Of a DNA stretch of 7,222 nucleotides, positions 1 to 5,671 are shown one piece after another (the stretch's first letter is position 1; every line of letters starts with the position of its first letter). This DNA comes from UBA1413 sp964349885. Its GTDB lineage: Bacteria; Bacteroidota; Bacteroidia; Bacteroidales; Prolixibacteraceae. The stretch spans positions 1 through 7,222 of the forward strand of contig CAYGIQ010000135.1 in assembly GCA_964349885.1 (NCBI GenBank). The letters run 5' to 3'. The notes under the pieces were generated by a model. The model saw only the letters and a program-made list of their open reading frames with translations. It made no database searches and had not been told where the DNA came from. The position numbers and the translations under genes are program-made.

Positions 1-122
1 TTATCATTCCGGTCTTTGTGCCCGTGTTTAACAAAATCACGTTTCATTGTTTGTTCAGCAAAAAACTTTAATTGAGAATAAATATAATTTCGTTCTTTCA
101 ATATCCGTTTGGAGTAAACCAT
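1..122 (-). CDS. Possible N-terminal part of a leftward gene running off the window
   Basis: Reading leftward from an ATG whose first base is 122, the frame stays open for 40 codons to the window edge. The in-frame stop upstream is at 144-146. The predicted start is MVYSKRILKERNYIYSQLKF, and the 40 residues are rich in Lys, Arg, Tyr and Phe with no signal peptide or membrane segment. A weak purine stretch (CAGG) lies just before the ATG. A second in-frame ATG at 47 is an alternative start. I do not recognise the family. A divergent gene here would explain the otherwise empty stretch before the OmpA-family gene, but an open run of this length in AT-rich DNA can arise by chance, so the call is tentative. 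Confidence 0.35.
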   Translation of the reverse strand, partial: MVYSKRILKERNYIYSQLKFFAEQTMKRDFVKHGHKDRND

Positions 123-229
123 TACCTGTATGAATCCTACACCTTACATCAAGGTTACATCAAAGGGTTATGGTATTACTTTGCAATTATATGAAATTTT
201 ATTATCCGTAATATCTTCACCCCGCATAG

Positions 230-2125
230 ATGTCATTTTTTTGGAAAATATCATTGATTCTGCTGCTTGTGGCAACCTATACAGCAAAGGCCCAGCGGAA
301 TCCCGGACGACAGCTTGCCAAAGCTACAGAAGCGTACCATGCCAGAGCCTACCACAGGGCTGAATCTTTGGCGACCAAAGAATTAAAAAAATCACCGAAC
401 AACCTATCTCTATTATTGCTGCTCGCCGATGTGTACCTCGACACGGGTAGAATTGATTCTGAACTTGAAATGCTATTGCAGGCTGCCGCGATAGAGAAAG
501 CACCAACAATGGTTAACCTCCGGGTTGCGCAAGCGTTCTTTAAAACCATGCGGTACAGTGAGGCGGAAAGGTGGGCATCCAAATTTCTGACAGAACCAAT
601 GGAAGGACGGACGCAAGAGAGCGCCCGGCGTCTGATTGCAGCTGCTCAATTCGCCAAACAATCGGTTGCAATCGGCACCAACATTACCCTTGAACCGGCA
701 GGGGCCGGCATCAACACGGCCCACGACGAATACTGGCCTGCATTGACCCTAAACGGGTCAACCATGCTCTTTACCAGACGCATCAAATCTGGAACCTATG
801 CTCAGGAGGATTTGTTCATCAGTCAACTTGATGGTGCGGGATGGGGCATTGCAAAACCCATCAGCGAACTCAACTCAGCGCTAAACGAAGGGGCTGCAAC
901 CATCGCTGCCGATGGCACACTCCTTTTTTTTACCTTGTGCAACCATCCGAATGGTATGGGGAGCTGCGACATCTGGTTCTCAAGACTGACGGCAGCCGGG
1001 TGGAGCAATCCTCGAAATGCCGGGCCGGGCATCAACACGGCAGCATGGGAAGGACAGCCTTCGGTTACAGCTACCGCTGACCGACTCTATTTTTCGAGTA
1101 GCCGTCAGGGCGGACAGGGAGGTCGCGATCTATGGAGCATTCCACTCAAAGGATGGGATGCAGGCGGAATGCCTATCTGGGGTGTTGCCAAAAACCTTGG
1201 CAATACCATCAATACCCCAGGCGACGAAATTTCGCCGTTCATTCATTTTAACGGAATCGACCTCTTCTTTAGTTCCGATCACCACCCAGGACTGGGTGGT
1301 TTAGACCTTTTCAGAAGCACAATTAACCTCGAAGGCAGGTTTGGAGTGCCAACAAATCTTGGCTACCCAATAAATTCGTCGGGCAATGAACAGGGACTGG
1401 TTATTGACCATACAGGTACAAAGGCCTACATTGCGTCTAATCGAAACGAAATGGACCCAATGGATATTTACAGTTTTACTCTACCCGAATCAATAAGACC
1501 ACAAGCAGTTAGCTATGTCACCGGAACTGTAACCAATAAAAAAACCAGGGAAACACTAAGGGCTTCTCTATTTCTCCAAAATCTCTCTACCTCTGAAGCT
1601 GAATCAACCGCATTGCAAACCAACCACCACGGAGTTTTCATTGCCGCGCTTTCGCCAGGAAAAGAATACTTGATGATACTTCACGAAACTGGATTTCTAT
1701 TCCATTCGGAAAGAATTTGGGTGCCGGAAACAAGCCAGTTGCCCTATACCCGGAATATTGAGCTTTCCCCTATTGAAGTTGGCCAGGTAACCAACCTCCG
1801 ACACATCTATTTTCAAACTGACCGGTGGGAATTATTGCCGGTTTCAGAACCCGAACTTGAATTTCTATTCCAACTTTTACAACAGAACCCAACGTTAGAG
1901 GCCGAAATTCAAGGGCACACCGATAACTCGGGAAGCGAAAATCACAACCTAATTCTCTCAGAAAAACGAGCCACCTCAGTTGCAGATTATTTAACCTTAA
2001 AAGGAATCGATGTTGAACGGTTAACCATACGCGGATATGGAGACACTCAACCTATTGCACCCAACGACACAGAAGAAAGTAGGTCGTTAAACCGTAGGAC
2101 TGCAATAAAAATTATCGGTTTTTAG
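230..2125 (+). CDS. PorE-like OmpA-family protein (TPR, PD40 propeller, CRD, OmpA_C)
   Basis: This 631-residue exported protein probably sits at the outer membrane/periplasm and anchors to peptidoglycan. Residues 1-22 form a signal peptide (hydrophobic core SLILLLVATY, then AKAQ) with no lipobox Cys. About 25-145 is helical and TPR-like. About 150-415 holds five PD40/WD40-like beta-propeller units, for example LYFSSSRQGGQGGRDLW near 286-302. About 428-490 resembles a carboxypeptidase-regulatory-like domain (VTGTVTNKKT). About 520-631 is an OmpA C-terminal domain with GHTDNSG and LSEKRA; D565 and R580 match the diaminopimelate-binding Asp and Arg known in OmpA. An in-frame TAG at 227-229 directly before the ATG rules out an earlier start, and no Shine-Dalgarno is visible. 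In this family the same domain order is found in PorE of the type IX secretion system, but PorE is a lipoprotein and Bacteroidota carry several paralogues, so the exact role is inferred. The 3' end overlaps the convergent cytochrome gene. Confidence 0.93.
   Translation: MSFFWKISLILLLVATYTAKAQRNPGRQLAKATEAYHARAYHRAESLATKELKKSPNNLSLLLLLADVYLDTGRIDSELEMLLQAAAIEKAPTMVNLRVAQAFFKTMRYSEAERWASKFLTEPMEGRTQESARRLIAAAQFAKQSVAIGTNITLEPAGAGINTAHDEYWPALTLNGSTMLFTRRIKSGTYAQEDLFISQLDGAGWGIAKPISELNSALNEGAATIAADGTLLFFTLCNHPNGMGSCDIWFSRLTAAGWSNPRNAGPGINTAAWEGQPSVTATADRLYFSSSRQGGQGGRDLWSIPLKGWDAGGMPIWGVAKNLGNTINTPGDEISPFIHFNGIDLFFSSDHHPGLGGLDLFRSTINLEGRFGVPTNLGYPINSSGNEQGLVIDHTGTKAYIASNRNEMDPMDIYSFTLPESIRPQAVSYVTGTVTNKKTRETLRASLFLQNLSTSEAESTALQTNHHGVFIAALSPGKEYLMILHETGFLFHSERIWVPETSQLPYTRNIELSPIEVGQVTNLRHIYFQTDRWELLPVSEPELEFLFQLLQQNPTLEAEIQGHTDNSGSENHNLILSEKRATSVADYLTLKGIDVERLTIRGYGDTQPIAPNDTEESRSLNRRTAIKIIGF
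707..1406 (+). repeat. Five-fold IN(T/S)/LNS propeller motif within the OmpA-family gene
   Basis: The beta-propeller region repeats a short motif of the form (I/L)-N-(T/S) followed by an acidic residue a few positions later. It occurs at residues 161 (INTAHDE), 214 (LNSALNE), 268 (INTAAWE), 327 (INTPGDE) and 381 (INSSGNE), each just before the first strand of a PD40 unit. At the DNA level two copies share an identical 14-mer, GGCATCAACACGGC, at 707-720 and 1028-1041. The motif marks the blade periodicity and supports a five-bladed propeller. It is a protein-level repeat and not a mobile or regulatory DNA repeat. Confidence 0.7.
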
Positions 2126-2555
2126 CTACCTGCTCTGGGGTTATGGCAGAAGCATTGTTCGTAAAACTCTGCCTCACATAAGTGAGAATATCTGCAATCT
2201 GATGGTTGGTGAGATGGGTATGAGGAGGCATCAGCCCATTGTATTCGACCCCGTCGACAACTACCTTTCCCGACATGCCCTTCAATGTAATCTGAATAAG
2301 CTTATCAATGTCTCCGTTTACTGTTTTGGTACCAGCCAATGGAGGTTGAATCCCTCTAATGCCTTGACCTTTGTCGAGATGACAGGCCTTACAGTATTGG
2401 TCGTATAATTTTTTGCCCGGATGCTCCTGCATGGCCTGCATCGATTCGAACGGGACTGTATTTCCTTGGTTCCCGGAATTTTGATTGCCTCCACAAGAGG
2501 TATAAACCGTTAGGGTTAAAAATAGAAGCAGTGTACTTATAATTAAAGTCTTCAT
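2112..2555 (-). CDS. Small monoheme c-type cytochrome, probable lipoprotein
   Basis: This is a 147-residue class I cytochrome c that should carry electrons in the periplasm. Residues 1-20 are a signal peptide (MKTLIISTLLLFLTLTVYTS) followed by Cys21-Gly-Gly, a plausible though loose lipobox. A Ser/Gly/Asn/Gln linker follows. The heme site is CKACH (C55, C58, H59). Met109 in GLMPPHTHL is the likely distal ligand, and a last helix (IADILTYVRQSF) completes the fold. The open frame extends 50 codons upstream to 2705, but that extension is not signal-like and would bury the signal peptide, so I chose the ATG at 2555. No redox partner is encoded beside it. The C-terminal pattern resembles cytochrome domains that serve periplasmic oxidoreductases, but the partner here is unknown. 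The last 14 bases overlap the 3' end of the convergent OmpA-family gene. Confidence 0.9.
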   Translation of the reverse strand: MKTLIISTLLLFLTLTVYTSCGGNQNSGNQGNTVPFESMQAMQEHPGKKLYDQYCKACHLDKGQGIRGIQPPLAGTKTVNGDIDKLIQITLKGMSGKVVVDGVEYNGLMPPHTHLTNHQIADILTYVRQSFTNNASAITPEQVAKNR

Positions 2556-2641
2556 AATGAATAAATTTAGATAGCAGTTGTTTATGCTAAGCCCAAGCAA
2601 TTGCCAATCGTCAAAAAGCTCACCTGCAATCCTGCCAGAAG

Positions 2642-2671
2642 CGAAATTACTGTAAATTAGCCAAACTCCAA
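2642..2671 (-). promoter_or_regulatory. Candidate Bacteroidota-type promoter for the cytochrome gene
   Basis: On the minus strand TTTTG (TTG at 2671-2669) is followed after 19 bases by TAATTTCG (2649-2642). This is close to the Bacteroidota primary sigma pattern of TTG at -33 and TAnnTTTG at -7, with one mismatch. A transcript would start near 2635 and have a leader of about 80 bases. A perfect TAATTTTG overlaps the proposed -33 element at 2676-2669 but has no well-spaced TTG. Both lie inside the upstream open frame, which fits the start at 2555. The call is by eye. Confidence 0.35.
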
Positions 2672-2741
2672 AATTAGCCTTAGTGGAAAGGTTCTTGTGA
2701 TACAATAGTTTGTTCCATCACCCACCCCCTTTAAGGATCGG

Positions 2742-2754
2742 CAATATATTATTG
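2742..2754. promoter_or_regulatory. Short inverted repeat CAATA-TAT-TATTG, possible operator
   Basis: A perfect 5-bp inverted repeat with a 3-bp centre lies in the 275-bp divergent region between the cytochrome and the SulP transporter, 76 bases before the transporter start. It could be a regulator half-site pair, but the arms are short and AT-rich and the flanks do not pair, so chance is a real alternative. Nearer the transporter, TAATTTTA at 2797-2804 is one base from the Bacteroidota -7 pattern but lacks a TTG at the right distance. Confidence 0.15.
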
Positions 2755-2830
2755 GTCAAAAGCAGTCTAGAGAGGACATCGGTAGGTTTTAATCTCTAAT
2801 TTTATAGACCATCGCCAACAGTCCAATACC

Positions 2831-4507
2831 ATGGAAAGGCTCTTCTATCCTAAGCTGCTCAGTACAATTCGATCAGGCTATTCCCGACACCAGTTTCAAA
2901 CAGATCTGATGGCAGGAATCATCGTTGGGATCGTTGCTCTTCCTTTGGCGATTGCATTTGCAGTAGCCTCTGGAGTATCGCCCGAAAAAGGTCTGATTAC
3001 AGCTGTAGTAGCCGGTTTCATTGTTTCGGCATTGGGTGGTAGTAGGGTTCAGATTGGTGGCCCCACTGGTGCATTTATTGTAATCGTATATGCCATTGTG
3101 GCGGAGTTTGGATGGCATGGACTGGCCATTTCCACCATTATGGCGGGTGGATTTATGATCGTTTTCGGCCTGCTGCGGCTGGGTTCGGTTTTGAAGTTTA
3201 TTCCCCACCCCCTCATTGTTGGTTTTACAAGTGGAATTGCACTTATCATTCTAACTACTCAGATAAAAGATGCACTTGGTTTGGACACGGAAAGTCTTCC
3301 CCAAGCATTTATTGCGAAGTGGCTAATCTATTTTAGCAACATTTCTGAGGCAAATATGTATGCAGTCGCCATTGCATCAGCCACCATCCTCATCACCCTG
3401 TTGTCGAAATTCTTTATCCGGAAAATTCCGGGTTCATTTATTGCCATCATTGTAATGACCACCCTCGTCTCGGTATTGGATCTGCCGGTCGATACCATTG
3501 AATCGGTTTTTGGCGAGATACCCCGAAATATCTCATTTCAATTTCCTGAATTGGATTGGACCCAAATGGCCAATTATGTGCAGCCTGCATTCACGATTGC
3601 ACTGCTGGGTGCCATCGAGTCGCTGCTTTCGGCAGTCGTTGCCGATGGTATGATTGGTGGCAATCACCGGTCGAACACCGAACTTATTGCACAGGGAATT
3701 GCCAATGTGGTTACACCCCTATTTGGCGGGATTCCTGCTACAGGGGCCATTGCCCGAACTGCCACCAATGTAAAAAATGGAGGAAGAACCCCAATTTCGG
3801 GCATAGTACATGCATTTACTTTGATGCTGATTATGCTGTTTTTCGGCCGTTGGGCAAAACTGATCCCCCTATCGTGCCTCGCAGGAATATTAATGGTGGT
3901 AGCCTATAATATGAGCGAATGGCGTACTTTTCTTTCAATACTAAAAGGATCATATTACGATGTAGTGGTTCTGCTTTCAACGTTTTTGCTCACCGTGCTC
4001 GTTGATTTAACCGTTGCCATTCAGATTGGGGTCGTCCTCGCCGCATTCTTATTCATGCAAAGAATGTCAAAAGGCAGCCGAATCATTCCGGTGGAAACCG
4101 ACTCAGACTCCTGGGAAAGCTACTCTGGATTACCTGGCTGCATAGAGGTGTATGAAATAAGTGGTCCGTTTTTCTTTGCAGCGGCTAAAAAATACCAAGA
4201 GGTTCTAAGAAATTTCCGGTCCGATACCCAAATCATGATTATCCGAATTCGGCATGTTCCGTTTATCGACTCAACCGGCATTCACAATTTCAGAGCCACG
4301 TTAACCGAGCTCAAACACCACAACAAAAGGGTTATTCTCTCGGGTGTGAGCAGGGATGTTATGAAAGATCTCAGAAAGAGTGGACTTGCCGACTTAATTG
4401 GCAAGGAAAATATCTTTTCCAATTTTGAGGAGGCCCTGTTGGCAGCGCGTAATTTTTTGAGCAACTGCACCGATACTTTTCCTTTACACAATTCCGATCG
4501 TAAATAA
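2831..4507 (+). CDS. SulP-family (SLC26-like) anion transporter with C-terminal STAS domain
   Basis: This 558-residue inner-membrane protein belongs to the SulP family, which moves anions such as sulfate, bicarbonate or C4-dicarboxylates by proton or sodium coupling or exchange. Residues about 25-410 form the transmembrane core. Visible family landmarks are LPLAIAFAVASGV (37-49), QIGGPTGAF (74-82), GAIESLLSAVVADGMIGG (260-277) with Glu263, and GGIPATGAIARTATNV (299-314). About 432-540 is a cytoplasmic STAS domain with FIDSTGIHNF (478-487). Its S481 aligns with the Ser phosphorylated in SpoIIAA-type STAS proteins. Length is normal for a bacterial SulP with STAS. The GGIPATGAIARTA segment is shared by DauA- and BicA-like members, so sequence alone does not settle the substrate. 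No sulfate-assimilation or carbonic anhydrase gene is nearby. The ATG at 2831 gives the expected short N-terminus, and no Shine-Dalgarno is visible. Confidence 0.93.
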   Translation: MERLFYPKLLSTIRSGYSRHQFQTDLMAGIIVGIVALPLAIAFAVASGVSPEKGLITAVVAGFIVSALGGSRVQIGGPTGAFIVIVYAIVAEFGWHGLAISTIMAGGFMIVFGLLRLGSVLKFIPHPLIVGFTSGIALIILTTQIKDALGLDTESLPQAFIAKWLIYFSNISEANMYAVAIASATILITLLSKFFIRKIPGSFIAIIVMTTLVSVLDLPVDTIESVFGEIPRNISFQFPELDWTQMANYVQPAFTIALLGAIESLLSAVVADGMIGGNHRSNTELIAQGIANVVTPLFGGIPATGAIARTATNVKNGGRTPISGIVHAFTLMLIMLFFGRWAKLIPLSCLAGILMVVAYNMSEWRTFLSILKGSYYDVVVLLSTFLLTVLVDLTVAIQIGVVLAAFLFMQRMSKGSRIIPVETDSDSWESYSGLPGCIEVYEISGPFFFAAAKKYQEVLRNFRSDTQIMIIRIRHVPFIDSTGIHNFRATLTELKHHNKRVILSGVSRDVMKDLRKSGLADLIGKENIFSNFEEALLAARNFLSNCTDTFPLHNSDRK

Positions 4508-4560
4508 GATAACCAGTTTCCTGTAAATTCAAAACTTGATTCCCTTCTCAGAGCATGGAA

Positions 4561-4578
4561 AATAACGCATCGGTTATT
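4561..4578 (-). terminator. Weak hairpin over the radical SAM stop codon, possible terminator
   Basis: AATAAC (4561-4566) and GTTATT (4573-4578) form a perfect 6-bp stem around a 6-base loop. The hairpin includes the TAA stop of the leftward radical SAM gene, and on the minus strand it is followed by TTTTCC. The stem is AT-rich and weak and the T-run is short, so intrinsic termination is only possible. It lies in the 66-bp gap between two convergent genes, where a terminator would be expected. Confidence 0.25.
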
Positions 4579-5512
4579 GAAATTTTCTTCCTTGCCACGT
4601 ATCTTTCTCCTGCAGCAACCGATCGATTTTTGACACAAATTCAAAATTCTTCATGCCCCACTTCGGGGCAATAAGCAAGTCGGGGGGTGACTGTCCAATA
4701 AATCGTTCGACGATAATTCGGGGATTGAGCAACTCGAGATATTCAATTATAAGTTCTGCATATTCAATGGCAGTATGAAGTTGGAAAGAGGTTGGGTTGG
4801 CTTCATATTCGCTGGCCAGTCTGGTATTTCTGTGAATTTGCAGTTGATGAAGCTTAAGGTTTTCAACAGGCAGTTGTGAAATAACTCTGGCTTGATCCAC
4901 AAAATCGGCATGCATCTCACCCGGAAGACCTAATATGGTATGCACGCAGCTGTGAATTTCTCGGCTGGCAGTAGCATCAAGGGCAGCAACGGTTTGCTCA
5001 AAGGTATGCCCTCGGTTGATTCGTTGCAACGTTTTGTTGAGATGCGACTCGGCACCATACTCCACCATAACGTACACCTTCTTCGACAAAAAAGCAAGGT
5101 AATCCAGAATCTCTTCGGTAACACAATCGGGCCTGGTCCCTATCACCAGTCCAACAACCCCAGGTACCGCCAAAGCCTCTTCATACCTGACTTTCAAAAC
5201 CGAAATTGGAGCGTATGTATTGCTAAAAGCCTGAAAATATGCCAGATATTTCATTCCGGGATATTTGACAGAGAAAAAACGTTGACCATTTTCAAGCTGT
5301 TCCGTTATGGTCAAATGTGGTGAGCAGTAATCTGGATTAAAAGTATCGTTGTTGCAATATGAACACCCCCCCCTTGCAATGAGGCCATCTCGATTTGGGC
5401 AACTAAACCCCGCATCAACAGATATTTTCTGAACGCGGCCACCCATTTTGTTCTTGAAATGGGTTGAAAAATCGTTAAACCTGCGGGCGTGACCCCAGGG
5501 GTATGTGTGCAT
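4574..5512 (-). CDS. YhcC-like radical SAM protein (TIGR01212 type)
   Basis: This 312-residue cytoplasmic protein matches the TIGR01212/YhcC group of radical SAM enzymes, related to the Elp3 radical SAM domain. It should bind a 4Fe-4S cluster and cleave S-adenosylmethionine; its substrate is not established to my knowledge. The cluster motif is GFSCPNRDGLIARGGCSYCN (C38, C50, C53; spacing CX11CX2C). Other landmarks are YFQAFSNTYAP (92-102), VIGTRPDC (123-130), VEYGAES with INRGHTFEQTV (150-175), and ILGLPGE (193-199). The tail with IAPKWG and DTWQGRKF resembles the C-terminal domain of these proteins. The open frame reaches 5614, but the ATG at 5512 gives an N-terminus of the length seen in E. 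coli YhcC, and a promoter-like element lies just upstream of it. A run of eight G in the coding strand encodes the Arg-Gly-Gly before C50. Confidence 0.9.
   Translation of the reverse strand: MHTYPWGHARRFNDFSTHFKNKMGGRVQKISVDAGFSCPNRDGLIARGGCSYCNNDTFNPDYCSPHLTITEQLENGQRFFSVKYPGMKYLAYFQAFSNTYAPISVLKVRYEEALAVPGVVGLVIGTRPDCVTEEILDYLAFLSKKVYVMVEYGAESHLNKTLQRINRGHTFEQTVAALDATASREIHSCVHTILGLPGEMHADFVDQARVISQLPVENLKLHQLQIHRNTRLASEYEANPTSFQLHTAIEYAELIIEYLELLNPRIIVERFIGQSPPDLLIAPKWGMKNFEFVSKIDRLLQEKDTWQGRKFQ
5366..5373 (-). repeat. G8 homopolymer inside the radical SAM cluster motif
   Basis: Eight consecutive C on the plus strand (G8 on the coding strand) encode R47-G48-G49, directly before the cluster Cys50. 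A one-base slip would frameshift the protein just before the second and third cluster cysteines. The frame is intact here. Confidence 0.9.
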
Positions 5513-5537
5513 TTTTAAAAGATTTCGGTTGTTTAAG

Positions 5538-5545
5538 CGAAGGTA
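5538..5545 (-). promoter_or_regulatory. Candidate -7 element for the radical SAM gene
   Basis: TACCTTCG on the minus strand differs by one base from the Bacteroidota -7 pattern TAnnTTTG. It lies 25 bases upstream of the ATG at 5512, giving a short leader of about 20 bases. No clear TTG is found at the expected -33 distance, so the call is weak. If right, it excludes the earlier ATG at 5614 as the translation start. Confidence 0.3.
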
Positions 5546-5671
5546 AGGAAAGTAGCTGAACGTTCCGTCGTTTCGTTTGTTGAAAAGAGTATTGATAACT
5601 TTCCTGATTGGCACCGTCCCGCATTAGGACAACAAATTCAAAAGGCGTAATTTTATGTATATTTATAAGAT

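Noticed and set aside
130..363. 77-codon rightward frame overlapping the start of the OmpA-family gene
   Set aside because: Most of it overlaps the signal peptide and TPR coding region in another frame, and its product has no recognisable features.
924..931. T8 homopolymer in the OmpA-family gene as a phase-variation tract
   Set aside because: It encodes hydrophobic propeller-strand residues (Leu-Phe-Phe), ordinary in this gene, and the frame is intact. Nothing else suggests switching.
707..1041. Identical 14-bp direct repeats as a recombination or attachment site
   Set aside because: Both copies encode the same Gly-Ile-Asn-Thr-Ala propeller motif in the same frame, so protein repetition explains them.
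2556..2705. 50-codon N-terminal extension of the cytochrome reading frame
   Set aside because: It would place a clear signal peptide at residue 51, and the promoter candidates lie within it. The ATG at 2555 is the sensible start.
4282..4644. 120-codon leftward frame across the 3' end of the transporter gene
   Set aside because: It lies mainly antisense to the STAS domain and overlaps the end of the radical SAM gene; the product shows no family motif.
5513..5614. 34-codon N-terminal extension of the radical SAM protein
   Set aside because: YhcC-type proteins have a short lead before the GFSCPNRDG motif, matching the ATG at 5512, and a -7-like element lies in the extension.
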